Shown here one piece after another: positions 17,449-26,627 of a stretch of DNA of 64,000 bases. The DNA comes from Acinetobacter bereziniae LMG 1003 = CIP 70.12 (GTDB lineage: Bacteria > Pseudomonadota > Gammaproteobacteria > Pseudomonadales > Moraxellaceae), in NCBI RefSeq assembly GCF_000368925.1, contig NZ_KB849756.1, forward strand, positions 1,255,515 to 1,319,514, read 5' to 3'. The notes beneath the pieces are model-generated. The model was not told where the DNA came from, searched no databases, and was given only the letters and a program-made list of their open reading frames with translations. The position numbers were made by a program, and so were the translations under genes. The number at the start of each line of letters is the position of its first letter. Position 1 is the stretch's first letter.

Positions 17449-19134
17449 ATGATTGAATGGCTACAAGGCGAGTTAAAACATAGTCCAGAAATCCTATTAT
17501 TCTTATCTTTAGCAATAGGTTTTTGGATCGGTCAATTTCAATTCGGTAAGTTTCAATTTGGGGGGGTTGCAGGATCATTGCTTGTCGCAGTAATTCTGAG
17601 CTTGATTGGTGTTCCCATAGACAATGGCGTAAAAGCCATTCTTTTTGCTCTATTTATTTATGCAGTTGGCTTTGAAAGTGGTCCACAGTTTTTTAAATCA
17701 CTCGGTCCACAATCGATTAAAGAAATTCTGTTAGCGATCTTTATGGCAGTATGTGGTCTGATCACTGTTTTAGCAATGGCAAAAATCTTTAATCTGGATA
17801 AAGGTTTAGCCGCTGGGCTTGCAGCAGGTGGAATGACTCAATCCGCAATCATCGGTACAGCAGGAGATGCAATTTCTCGTTTAGATTTACCACTTGCAGA
17901 AATCCAAAAGCTCCAAGCCAATGTTGCGATTGGATATGCTGTAACTTATATTTTTGGCTCATTGGGTGCCATTATTGTCTGTGTAAATCTTCTACCAAAA
18001 TTCATGGGTCGAGAAATACATGATGATGCGTTGAAGGCACAAGCAGAACAGTTAAAAGGTGCTTTTGAACTTGCACCAGGTCAAGAACTGGCAATGCCTG
18101 AAATTGTTGGACGAATCTACAAAGTCAAACAAGCCGCGGGACAAACTATTGCAGAACTTGAAACCATTGCCCCAAGTGTGACCATTGAACGATTGAAACG
18201 TAAAGATCAGTTTATTGATGTTAGCCCTGACATCAGCTTACAAAAAGATGATGTTGTGCTCGTAGTGGGTCGACGAGCAAGTATTGTTTCCATCTCTGCG
18301 TCTATCGGATCTGAATTACAGTCCTCACAAGGCATGGAAATGATCATGGATACGACCGATGTTATTTTGAGAAATTCAAAATATGCCAACCGCACACTTG
18401 GTGATATTAAGACCAATACGCCAGATTATTTAAAACATGGCATTTATGTCCTTGCGATTAAACGTAACAGTGAAGCTCAAAGGTTGAGTGATGATACTGT
18501 ACTTCACCAAGGTGATGTCGTGACTGTCTATGGAACAAAAAGTGATCTTGATCGTTTAGTCAAAGAAGCAGGAAAAGCCTTACCTGAGAGTTTAAAAACA
18601 GATTGGATTTTTCACGGTGCTGGCTTAGTCGTTGGTTTGGTCATTGGTTTATTTGTTATCCGAATTGGGGATGTACCTTTAACGCTTGGCGCAGGTGGTG
18701 GTGCTCTGCTTTCAGGTCTACTCTTCGGTTGGCTTCGTAGCCGAAATCAAGTGCATGGCAACATGCCCTTAGCCGCTTCACAACTACTTAAAGATCTCGG
18801 TCTTGCTGGTTTTGTTGCTGCTGTTGGACTGCAATCAGGGCTACAGGCTATTCAAACCATTAAAGAAAGTGGCTTATCGCTCTTTATGATTGGGGTTGTG
18901 GTTACCCTAGTCCCACTTATTCTTTCCATGCTCTTTGCCCGTTATGTCCTTCGTTATGACAATGTCGCCGTAATGGCAGGAGCATTAACAGGCTCACGAA
19001 GTGCCAATCCTGCTTTTGGTGGCGTACTAGACAAAGCTGGAAATTCGATTCCAACTGTTCCATTTGCAATTACCTATGCACTCGCAAATGTATTTTTGAC
19101 CCTGCTCGGCCCACTGATTGTTGGTTTAGCATAA
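17449..19134 (+). CDS. aspT: Aspartate:alanine exchanger AspT
   Basis: AspT imports aspartate in exchange for alanine. Combined with intracellular decarboxylation this consumes a proton and builds proton-motive force. The 561-residue protein has two hydrophobic halves (about 1-180 and 385-561), each with a family P-region (GGMTQSAIIGTAGDAI near 130; AGALTGSRSANPAFGG near 515), separated by a hydrophilic stretch with two TrkA-C-like domains (about 205-375). The ATG at 17449 is preferred over a GTG at 17437 because GGTGG then serves as ribosome site. aspD follows 54 bases downstream, giving the same pair as in Tetragenococcus. Confidence 0.92.
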   Translation: MIEWLQGELKHSPEILLFLSLAIGFWIGQFQFGKFQFGGVAGSLLVAVILSLIGVPIDNGVKAILFALFIYAVGFESGPQFFKSLGPQSIKEILLAIFMAVCGLITVLAMAKIFNLDKGLAAGLAAGGMTQSAIIGTAGDAISRLDLPLAEIQKLQANVAIGYAVTYIFGSLGAIIVCVNLLPKFMGREIHDDALKAQAEQLKGAFELAPGQELAMPEIVGRIYKVKQAAGQTIAELETIAPSVTIERLKRKDQFIDVSPDISLQKDDVVLVVGRRASIVSISASIGSELQSSQGMEMIMDTTDVILRNSKYANRTLGDIKTNTPDYLKHGIYVLAIKRNSEAQRLSDDTVLHQGDVVTVYGTKSDLDRLVKEAGKALPESLKTDWIFHGAGLVVGLVIGLFVIRIGDVPLTLGAGGGALLSGLLFGWLRSRNQVHGNMPLAASQLLKDLGLAGFVAAVGLQSGLQAIQTIKESGLSLFMIGVVVTLVPLILSMLFARYVLRYDNVAVMAGALTGSRSANPAFGGVLDKAGNSIPTVPFAITYALANVFLTLLGPLIVGLA

Positions 19135-19188
19135 ATAAATTTATAAATCCCAAACACATTGATATCAATATAATGAAGGAGACTTCCC

Positions 19189-20790
19189 ATGGGGAACGTT
19201 GATTATTCAAAATACGCAAAACTCAGCCCATTTGAACTTAAAGATGAATTGATTGCTTTGGCGCAAAGCCATACTGACCGTATGATGCTCAATGCTGGAC
19301 GAGGCAATCCCAATTTTCTCGCAACCATTCCACGTCGTGCCTTTTTCCAATTGGGTCTATTTTCAGCCACTGAATCAGAATTTTCTTTTTCCTATATGCC
19401 AGAAGGGCTTGGTGGATTTCCCCGTGCAGAAGGATTGCAATCACGCTTTGACCATTTCGTTTTAGAAAATCGCGACAAACCTGGTGTTGTTTTTCTTGGG
19501 AAAGCGATTTCTTATGTGCGTGATCAATTAGGACTAGATCCAGATGCTTTTTTACTTGAAATGGTCGAAGGTATTCTCGGCTGTAATTATCCAGTTCCTG
19601 ATCGAATGCTCAAAGTCAGTGAAAAAATTATCAAAGAATACGTTTTACGTGAAATGGGCGTACAAGGTATGCCTAAAGAGGAACTCGATTTATTTGCAGT
19701 TGAAGGTGGGACGGCTGCAATGGCTTATATCTTTAACTCATTAAAAGAAAATAAGATTATTTCACATGGTGATCGTATTGCCATAGGTTCTCCTATCTTT
19801 ACCCCTTATCTTGAAATTCCCAAACTTAACGATTATCAACTTGAAGAGGTGTTGATCGAGGCTGATCCAAATCTAGGTTGGCAATACCCTGAATCAGAGT
19901 TAAGAAAATTAGAAGATCCATCAATCAAAGCCTTTTTCTTGGTCAATCCAAGTAACCCACCTTCGGTTAAAATGAGTGATGAAGGCTTAGCGATTTTGGC
20001 TGATATTGTCAAAAAACGCCCTGATCTGATTATCTTAACTGATGACGTTTATGGAACATTTGCTGATAATTTTAAATCTTTGTTTGCGATTTGTCCTGAC
20101 AATACCATTCTGGTTTATTCTTTCTCTAAATATTTTGGCGCGACAGGTTGGCGTTTGGGTGTCATTGCCTTGAGTAATCATAATATTTTAGATAAAAAAA
20201 TTGCGGCACTTTCTAAAAAAGACAAGAAAGAACTCGAAGAACGTTACTCATCCCTCACCACAGATCCATCTAGTATTAAGTTTATTGACCGTCTGGTCGC
20301 AGATAGTCGAAACGTCGCATTGAATCATACAGCTGGTTTATCCACACCTCAACAAGTACAAATGGTCCTGTTTGCATTATTCAATATGATGGACTCTCGT
20401 CAAAGTTATAAAAAAGCAGTGAAATCTGTGGTAAGAGAACGTGATGCTGCCCTTTATAGACAGCTTGGCGTTGAAGTTCCACAAGATCCAAACGCTGTTG
20501 ATTACTATACCTTGGTCAATTTAGAAAATACCTCAAGAAAACTATATGGTGATGCGTTTGCTGATTGGGTGATGAAAAATAAGAATCCAACAGAATTACT
20601 TTTCCGAGTTGCTGATGAAACAGGTGTAGTACTGCTTCCGGGTTCAGGTTTTGGTGTTCAACACCCGTCTGCACGTGCCTCGCTTGCCAATTTAAATGAG
20701 TTCCAATACGCTGCGATCGGAGCTTCATTACGCAAATTTGCTGAGGAGGCATATGAAGAATATAAAAAAATCAGCAAAAAGAATAAATAA
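19189..20790 (+). CDS. aspD: Aspartate 4-decarboxylase (PLP-dependent)
   Basis: This cytoplasmic enzyme turns L-aspartate into L-alanine and CO2. The 533-residue protein has the large-subunit aminotransferase fold with the PLP-lysine motif SFSKYFGATGWRLG (Lys314), FLVNPSNPPS and LTDDVYGTF. The length is that of known aspartate 4-decarboxylases (about 530-545), longer than ordinary aspartate aminotransferases. A strong AAGGAG ribosome site precedes the start. It lies directly after aspT, and a terminator follows. The pair probably serves energy or pH balance during growth on aspartate. A minor aminotransferase activity is known in the family. Confidence 0.95.
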   Translation: MGNVDYSKYAKLSPFELKDELIALAQSHTDRMMLNAGRGNPNFLATIPRRAFFQLGLFSATESEFSFSYMPEGLGGFPRAEGLQSRFDHFVLENRDKPGVVFLGKAISYVRDQLGLDPDAFLLEMVEGILGCNYPVPDRMLKVSEKIIKEYVLREMGVQGMPKEELDLFAVEGGTAAMAYIFNSLKENKIISHGDRIAIGSPIFTPYLEIPKLNDYQLEEVLIEADPNLGWQYPESELRKLEDPSIKAFFLVNPSNPPSVKMSDEGLAILADIVKKRPDLIILTDDVYGTFADNFKSLFAICPDNTILVYSFSKYFGATGWRLGVIALSNHNILDKKIAALSKKDKKELEERYSSLTTDPSSIKFIDRLVADSRNVALNHTAGLSTPQQVQMVLFALFNMMDSRQSYKKAVKSVVRERDAALYRQLGVEVPQDPNAVDYYTLVNLENTSRKLYGDAFADWVMKNKNPTELLFRVADETGVVLLPGSGFGVQHPSARASLANLNEFQYAAIGASLRKFAEEAYEEYKKISKKNK

Positions 20791-20821
20791 GCATGGATAG
20801 CTTAAGTATTCGTTATAAAAG

Positions 20822-20850
20822 AAAAAGATCGCATGAATGCGATCTTTTTT
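20822..20850 (+). terminator. Rho-independent terminator after aspD
   Basis: AAAAAGATCGC and GCGATCTTTTTT pair around a short ATGAAT loop, 31 bases after the aspD stop, and end in six T residues. Confidence 0.9.
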
Positions 20851-20933
20851 GTTTATCAATGATATGAATTGAATAGCCACATATCACTTTATTGATCTGT
20901 TGCTATCAAATCTACAAATTAAATCAAACAGCA

Positions 20934-21395
20934 TTAATTTTGCACTTTACATTTTATTGCCTTTACTGGAGTAATATTACTCGCTGAAACTAATTGAGTT
21001 GAATCAAAACCTTCAGTTTCCTCTATAAATAAATGATAGTCTTTAATTTGAATCGTTGCCTGTCCTTCATATTGGCAATAACCTTTTTTAATATTGTCTG
21101 GTAACTTAAAAGTCTTTTTTGCTGCATCAAAGTTGCTAAAGCAAAACCATACATCTCGTGTGTCACCTTTTGGACGTGGTATCAGTGCAGCCGAGGTTTT
21201 ATTGGGTTCAAAGCAAATATCATCCCCCATATAATCCACATATTCAGGGTCTAAATTACGTGAAAATTTTCCTGTTAAAGTAGCTTGTCCCTGATAATTT
21301 TTAAAACCAGACTCGGTGTTTGTGTATTTGAAGCTTTGTGCTTGTGCAAATACTGGCAATACCGCTAAGGCAATCAGTAAAATTTTGTTCAACAT
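20934..21395 (-). CDS. Small exported protein of unknown function
   Basis: The 153-residue product has a clear signal peptide (MLNKILLIALAVLPVFAQA) and a mature part with four cysteines (in DDICFEP, VWFCFSN, GYCQYEG and IKCKVQN), which could form two periplasmic disulfides. I start at the ATG at 21395, with GGA eight bases upstream and the signal peptide directly following; longer in-frame starts are possible. I do not recognise the family. It is convergent with aspD and stands alone downstream of the BCCT carrier gene, from which a hairpin separates it. Confidence 0.75.
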   Translation of the reverse strand: MLNKILLIALAVLPVFAQAQSFKYTNTESGFKNYQGQATLTGKFSRNLDPEYVDYMGDDICFEPNKTSAALIPRPKGDTRDVWFCFSNFDAAKKTFKLPDNIKKGYCQYEGQATIQIKDYHLFIEETEGFDSTQLVSASNITPVKAIKCKVQN

Positions 21396-21595
21396 GCTAA
21401 TTTCCATTTTATAAAGTGCTAAATTTGCTGTAATTTTACCCAATCTTAACAAATAAAAGAACCACTTAGCTGTCTATTGCATTAGTCTTTTTCTCAACGG
21501 CTTAGCTTATTCTACTCATTGAGCTCTCACAACGATTTTTAGACTTTCGCCAAAACCCATGTATTGAAAATGGATTTTAACTTAGACGCTTACTG

Positions 21596-21635
21596 AACTC
21601 CCCCCTTAAGTAGAACATACTTAATCGAGGGAGTT
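21596..21635. terminator. Hairpin downstream of the long BCCT carrier gene
   Basis: AACTCCC (21596-21602) pairs with GGGAGTT (21629-21635), and the inner arms TTAAGTA and TACTTAA pair around GAACA. It lies 14 bases after the carrier stop. A TTTT run follows only on the plus strand, so its efficiency on minus-strand transcripts is uncertain. Confidence 0.55.
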
Positions 21636-21648
21636 TTATATCAAAACA

Positions 21649-23709
21649 TTAGTCTTGTGAGTCAGGATACAAAGGACGATTTCCGGGGCTAATTCGATTG
21701 ATATGTAAAAAGGTCATATGACGTTCGTACTTATCTAAAATATCATTAATCACCTGCTCTTTGGTGTATCCGACCAAGTCATTGTCCTGCGAACCTTCGT
21801 ACAAGAAAGTTTCTAAACGATAGTAATATTGCATACCGCGTTTACCACGCTCACTAAAGGTCGGTGTGATATAACGCACAGGCCAGATCTGATAAATAAA
21901 ATTAAACTCTTCTTCGATGTAGATGGTTAAATCAAGATGATACAAGGTATCACTATCTTCGACCTCTCCTTGCGTTACTTCGATACTCATGCCACGTTTA
22001 ACCAACTCATCTGCAACCGTCTGAACCGCAGGTTTACACACGCTATCGAGCATACTCAGTGTTTCACGACTACCAGGATGAAACATGACACGAGACAAAC
22101 GTTGCTTCCAGTTTAGAATATCAACATTCCCTACTACAGGTGCTGCATTTGGACTACGACTCGCTTTACGATAATCTTCCAAGCGCAAGGATTTATACAA
22201 ACCTGCCATCACTAACAACATGACAAAACTGAAGGGTAATCCCATAATGACTGTTGCACTTTGCAAGGCGGTGATTCCGTTCGCCATAAGCATGGCTACC
22301 GTCAGTAAGCCAATTGCAGTAGCCCAGAAGATACGCAACCAACGTGGGGCATCATGATCAACACTAGAAAATTTGGTCGTGAAGTTCCCGAGTACCAAAG
22401 CGCCTGAATCTGCTGAAGTAACGTAGAAAAGTAAACCTGTAATGGTGGCAATACTGGCAATAAAGGCAAAGCCTGGATACTGAGCAAGTAAGTCATAAAA
22501 GCCATGTGCAGGATTGGTTAATACGGTTTGTGCCAGTGTGCTATTACCATCAAAGATCACACTATGTAAGGCACTATTACCGAAAATAGACAACCATGTG
22601 ATAGTGAACAACAGAGGAATGATCAAAGTTCCACAAACGAATTCACGGATTGTACGACCGCGAGAAATCCTCGCCAGAAATAATCCGACAAATGGAGACC
22701 AAGCTACCCACCATGCCCAGAAGAACAAGGTCCAGCTATTCATCCAGTCTTTTGGTCGATCAAAGGCAAAACTTTCTAAAGCTAAACTCGGGAAGCGACT
22801 AATATAATCACCAAAGTTTTGTACCAGTGCATTGAGCAGAAATTCGGTATTCCCAAGGAACAATACGAACAGCATCAAGCCAATTGCGGCATAGATATTA
22901 ATTTCAGACAAAACCTTGATGCCTTTATTTACACCAGCGGTGACTGAAATAATAGTCACAATCACAGCAACTAAAATCAGCGCAATCTGAATCCAGAGAT
23001 TCTCTGGGATATCCAACAGCACATGAAGACCATAATTAATCTGAACTACTGCAATACCACAGGTGGTAGCAATACCAAAGATCGTTCCGATCACAGCAGC
23101 AATATCAACCGTATGCCCAATAGGACCATCAATTTTTTTACCAAAGATTGGATATAGTGCAGAACGAATCGTTAATGGCAAATTATAGCGGTAACTAAAA
23201 TATCCCAATGCCATCCCCACCAAGGCGTACATCCCCCACCCTGTTAAGCCATAGTGGAATAATGTCCAAACCATGCCCTGACGTGCAGCTTCATAAGTCT
23301 GTCCTTCACCTATGGGTGGATTCATATAATGCGATAACGGTTCTGCAACCGAGAAGAACATTAAGTCGGTCCCAATTCCAGCAGCGAACAGCATCGCAGA
23401 CCAACTTAATAGACTAAACTCAGGTTTCGAATGCTTTGGACCAAGTTTGATATCGCCATAACGTGAGAAAGCGATAAAAATCACAAAGACTAAGTACAAT
23501 GTTGCAGCTAATAAATAGTACCAGCTGAATTTGTCACTGACCCACGCCAACACGACATTCAATAAATGATTAGCAAAGTCGTTAAATAAAATCGTAACAA
23601 GTGCAAATGTTAAAATAAGTAGAGCTGAAATATAAAAGACCACACGATTTAAATGGTCTTTATTTGCTAATGCAGCATCATCAACTGCTCTTGGATTATC
23701 TGTTGCCAT
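21649..23709 (-). CDS. betT: BCCT-family choline/betaine carrier with long C-terminal domain (BetT type)
   Basis: The 686-residue protein has about 12 membrane helices (about residues 20-515) with the BCCT signature (FFWAWWVAWSPFVGLFLARISRGRTIRE, near 325-352) and GIGTDLMFFSVAEPLSHY near 113-130. A hydrophilic C-terminal domain of about 165 residues follows, as in E. coli BetT (677 residues). In the family this tail goes with osmotic activation; the substrate is most likely choline. It lies 14 kb from betIBA. A decayed BCCT gene remnant sits just upstream on the same strand, so this may once have been a tandem pair. Confidence 0.88.
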   Translation of the reverse strand: MATDNPRAVDDAALANKDHLNRVVFYISALLILTFALVTILFNDFANHLLNVVLAWVSDKFSWYYLLAATLYLVFVIFIAFSRYGDIKLGPKHSKPEFSLLSWSAMLFAAGIGTDLMFFSVAEPLSHYMNPPIGEGQTYEAARQGMVWTLFHYGLTGWGMYALVGMALGYFSYRYNLPLTIRSALYPIFGKKIDGPIGHTVDIAAVIGTIFGIATTCGIAVVQINYGLHVLLDIPENLWIQIALILVAVIVTIISVTAGVNKGIKVLSEINIYAAIGLMLFVLFLGNTEFLLNALVQNFGDYISRFPSLALESFAFDRPKDWMNSWTLFFWAWWVAWSPFVGLFLARISRGRTIREFVCGTLIIPLLFTITWLSIFGNSALHSVIFDGNSTLAQTVLTNPAHGFYDLLAQYPGFAFIASIATITGLLFYVTSADSGALVLGNFTTKFSSVDHDAPRWLRIFWATAIGLLTVAMLMANGITALQSATVIMGLPFSFVMLLVMAGLYKSLRLEDYRKASRSPNAAPVVGNVDILNWKQRLSRVMFHPGSRETLSMLDSVCKPAVQTVADELVKRGMSIEVTQGEVEDSDTLYHLDLTIYIEEEFNFIYQIWPVRYITPTFSERGKRGMQYYYRLETFLYEGSQDNDLVGYTKEQVINDILDKYERHMTFLHINRISPGNRPLYPDSQD

Positions 23710-23826
23710 ACAATCCTCAGGAAGTTAGAGAAGAAAAAGAAAATATTCATCTACATCTTTCCATCGCTTAATCAATGAAAATAAATATCTGAATAGAAAA
23801 TGAAAAACAAAAGTTATTTACCCAAT

Positions 23827-24226
23827 TTAAAATGTTTCTGATTTTTCAGTGATGTAATGATGTGATAATTGAGTTAACTTCGTGATCACTCGCATTGCTA
23901 AAGGATTAAATTGATTCTGTTTGAGTGCATTGGCTAATGCCAAACACAAAACAGCAAAATAATGATGGAGAATAATAAACCAAAGCGCATCACCGCATTT
24001 TGTAAGCCGAAGCTTGCTATTAACAAATGTCAGATAAAGACGATACTAATCACTACAGACCAAAAAATGAGTAATCAAATTGCTGAGACACTTTTATTAC
24101 TTCCCCTTTCGAGGAAAGATTTGCAACCTGAGTATAACAGAACCTACAAAGTCAAAAACAATATGAAACAAATCACAACACCCCATTAACATACGGGTTC
24201 AAAGATAGATTGGAAAAGCTTAATTC
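23827..24226 (-). pseudogene. Remnant of a BCCT transporter gene (C-terminal third)
   Basis: Translating the minus strand and changing frame several times gives segments collinear with the 532-residue BCCT protein at 36419: NPYV, VVICFILFLT (intact VVICFVLFLT), ANLSSKG (ANLSTKG), IFWSVVIS (IFWSVVIT) and LLIASFGLQNAV (LLLAGSFHSMQSAV). At least three frameshifts and several stops, including a tryptophan codon changed to TGA in the segment before IFWSVVIS, interrupt it. The last in-frame piece ends at the TAA at 23827. Upstream similarity fades near 24226, so the first two thirds are gone. The remnant lies 117 bases upstream of the intact long BCCT gene on the same strand. Confidence 0.8.
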
Positions 24227-24387
24227 AAGATAAACGGAATGAATGAAACAGAGTCATTGAAACCTTTTTGATCTTTAGTACTTGTGTGGAGGTGATTATG
24301 ATAATAAGAATAATAGTATTGATAAAGAAGCTTACTGTAGAAATCAATAGATAAGCCCTCATCATCAAGAGAATATTATTGTTCTTT

Positions 24388-24459
24388 TGCTTTTAGATTT
24401 TTACTTGTGAATCTAAAAGCATTTAGCACCTGTTACACGTGTGTCACTCCTGTGTAACA
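24388..24459. repeat. Two perfect inverted repeats between the BCCT remnant and ssrA
   Basis: TGCTTTTAGATT (24388-24399) and AATCTAAAAGCA (24410-24421) form a 12-base stem with a 10-base loop. TGTTACAC (24431-24438) and GTGTAACA (24452-24459) form an 8-base dyad. No gene overlaps them. They may be secondary transcript-end structures or protein-binding sites. The surrounding 24227-24516 shows nothing else. Confidence 0.6.
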
Positions 24460-24516
24460 TCATATCTTGATAGTACGTTATTCTCAAATGATGTTAGTGA
24501 TAGTAATTTAGGCATT

Positions 24517-24548
24517 AAAAAGCCCTAAACTGTTGAAGTTTAAGGCTT
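24517..24548 (-). terminator. Rho-independent terminator of ssrA
   Basis: On the minus strand, AAGCCTTAAAC pairs with GTTTAGGGCTT around TTCAACA and is followed by a run of T residues. It lies 45 bases beyond the tmRNA CCA end. Confidence 0.85.
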
Positions 24549-24593
24549 AGTTATTCATATAAAGTTATAAGAGTTTATATGATTTTAGATATA

Positions 24594-24952
24594 TGGTGGA
24601 GATGGCGGGAGTTGAACCCGCGTCCGCCAACACTACACTCGAGAATACTACATGCTTAGATATCGTCAATTATTTTAACGCTAAGTGACCCGACGAACAG
24701 GGTACAAAACGCGATCCTCTAAATTTAGTACAAAGCCCCGAGGCTTGGCTTTATACGGACTTGTGTGCGTGCGCTTCGGTCGGGTTCACTGACCACAAGT
24801 ATTCAGTGAAGCGGACAAACTGCCCTTAGGCAGCTAGAGCGTAAGATTCGTCGTTTGCGACTAAAATATGCAAATTTTATTTACGAGAGAAAATGCGCTC
24901 TCGGCATGCATCTATGAGCTTCATCATCAGCGTCGAAGCCAATAACATCCCC
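24594..24952 (-). ncRNA. ssrA: Transfer-messenger RNA (tmRNA)
   Basis: tmRNA rescues stalled ribosomes together with SmpB. The 359-base one-piece molecule starts with GGGGATGTTATTGGCTTCGA (24952 downward) and ends with the tRNA-like T-arm GGTTCAACTCCCGCC and CCA at 24596-24594; the 5' and 3' ends pair as an acceptor stem. The tag frame is at 24858-24826 and reads GCA AAC GAC GAA TCT TAC GCT CTA GCT GCC TAA, giving ANDESYALAA. A TATGAT at 24971-24966 is a suitable -10 element. Its terminator is at 24517-24548. It is divergent from glpK. Confidence 0.97.
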
Positions 24953-25082
24953 AGATAACAAACTCATCATAACATAAATGTTGTAAATTAAGCAGATAAT
25001 TCACGACATTTATTCTAAATGATGCGCCTAGTCCTATAATTACGCTACTATCAGTATTTTTCAAGGGACAAATATAAAAAAG

Positions 25083-26564
25083 ATGAGCTATTTACTCTCA
25101 CTTGATCAAGGAACGACCTCTAGCCGTGCAATCATCTTTGATGAGCATGGAAAAGTATATGCTTCAGCACAACGTGAAATCCAAATCAAAACGCCGCATT
25201 CGGGATGGGTAGAACAAGATGCGATGGAAATATGGACCACACAAATTGCCGTGGTTCAACAAGCAATTGCCTCTGCCAGATTACTTGCCAAAGACATCAA
25301 AGCCCTCGGCTTAACCAATCAACGCGAAACAACCGTTGTATGGGACAAAAGAAATGGAAAGCCACTTGCCCCTGCTATTGTTTGGCAAGATCGACGTGCA
25401 ACTGACTGGTGTAATCAATTGAGCCAGCAAAATTTATCTGAAAAAATTCACAAAAAAACAGGATTAAGAATTGATCCTTATTTCAGTGCAGGAAAGTTGG
25501 TTTGGCTATTGGACAATGTTGAAGGATTAAGACAACTGGCTGAGCAAAACCATGTTGCTTTTGGAACAATTGACAGTTGGCTGATCTGGAATTTAACCCA
25601 AGGCTCAGAACATGTGATCGAAGCCAGTAATGCGTCTCGTACCATGTTGATGGATTTAAAAACTCAGCAATGGGACCAAGAACTCTTAGAAATATTTAAT
25701 ATTCCCCCAAGTGTGCTTCCTCAAATTATTCAATCAGACTGTTATATTGCCAATACTGCGACAGGGTTATTGGGTGCTGAAATTCCAATTTGTGGTGTAT
25801 TAGGTGATCAACAATCTGCGCTATTTGGTCAATCTTGTTTTGAAGCAGGTACAGCAAAAAATACCTATGGCACGGGCTGCTTTATGCTATTCAACACAGG
25901 AAACGAAATTCAGTATAGTCAAAATAAACTGCTCACGACCTTAGCATGGAACTGTCAAAACCACTCTAACTATGCCCTTGAAGGCAGTGTGTTTATGGCA
26001 GGAGCAATCGTGCAATGGTTGCGAGATGGTTTAGGCATTATCAAAAACAGTGCTGAAGTAGAAAAGTTGGCATGCCAAGTCAACACGACTGATGGTGTTG
26101 TGCTTGTACCTGCATTTACAGGTTTGGGGGCACCGCATTGGGACAGTGATGCGCGTGCATTACTCTGTGGCATGTCACGCGGAACCAATAAGTCACATAT
26201 TGCCAGAGCAGCTTTGGAATCTATCGCATTTCAAGTTTCCGATGTCCTTACAGCAATGCAGTCGGATATTTCTCAGCCTTTAAAAGAACTCCGTGTAGAT
26301 GGTGGAGCAAGCCAAAATGATATGCTGATGCAATTTCAAGCTGACATTTTAAATGTCCCTGTATTACGTCCAAAGCTTTTAGAGTCTACCGCATGGGGAG
26401 CGGCAGCTATGGCAGGTCTTAAAACCAATGTATTTACTAATCTAAATGAAATTTCAGAATCTTGGCAGTTAGATCGAGCTTTTGAGCCGAATATGAGCAA
26501 TGATCAACGTGAATATCATTTAAGCTTATGGAATGATGCTTTACAAAGAGCAAAGTCTAGTTAA
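25083..26564 (+). CDS. glpK: Glycerol kinase
   Basis: GlpK phosphorylates glycerol to sn-glycerol-3-phosphate in the cytoplasm. The 493-residue protein has the FGGY-kinase layout: phosphate-1 motif LSLDQGTTSSRAIIFD (about 5-20), LGLTNQRETTVVWD near 80, the first FGGY signature region with DRRATDW, and GGASQNDMLMQFQADIL near 405-421. The length fits the family (about 500). No glpF, glpD or glpR is beside it. It is divergent from ssrA. The ribosome site is weak: AAGGGA lies about 17 bases upstream of the ATG. The neighbouring deformylase gene is convergent. Confidence 0.95.
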   Translation: MSYLLSLDQGTTSSRAIIFDEHGKVYASAQREIQIKTPHSGWVEQDAMEIWTTQIAVVQQAIASARLLAKDIKALGLTNQRETTVVWDKRNGKPLAPAIVWQDRRATDWCNQLSQQNLSEKIHKKTGLRIDPYFSAGKLVWLLDNVEGLRQLAEQNHVAFGTIDSWLIWNLTQGSEHVIEASNASRTMLMDLKTQQWDQELLEIFNIPPSVLPQIIQSDCYIANTATGLLGAEIPICGVLGDQQSALFGQSCFEAGTAKNTYGTGCFMLFNTGNEIQYSQNKLLTTLAWNCQNHSNYALEGSVFMAGAIVQWLRDGLGIIKNSAEVEKLACQVNTTDGVVLVPAFTGLGAPHWDSDARALLCGMSRGTNKSHIARAALESIAFQVSDVLTAMQSDISQPLKELRVDGGASQNDMLMQFQADILNVPVLRPKLLESTAWGAAAMAGLKTNVFTNLNEISESWQLDRAFEPNMSNDQREYHLSLWNDALQRAKSS

Positions 26565-26579
26565 AGTGTATTCTTTGAA

Positions 26580-26621
26580 AACTGGGCTAAATGTTTGATC
26601 AATGCACATTCTCGCCCAGTT
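26580..26621. terminator. Convergent hairpin between glpK and the deformylase gene
   Basis: AACTGGGC (26580-26587) pairs with GCCCAGTT (26614-26621) over a 26-base loop in the 63-base convergent gap. It could end transcripts of both genes; no strong T-run is present. Confidence 0.5.
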
Positions 26622-26627
26622 GCTAAA

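Noticed and set aside
23962..24189. 75-codon plus-strand frame upstream of the long BCCT gene
   Set aside because: It resembles the antisense frame of the short BCCT gene at 36579-36779, which revealed that the region is a decayed BCCT gene on the minus strand, not a plus-strand gene.
24594..24640. tRNA gene suggested by the TTC-loop and CCA end
   Set aside because: The sequence is the 3' tRNA-like domain of tmRNA, with matching 5' end and tag frame.
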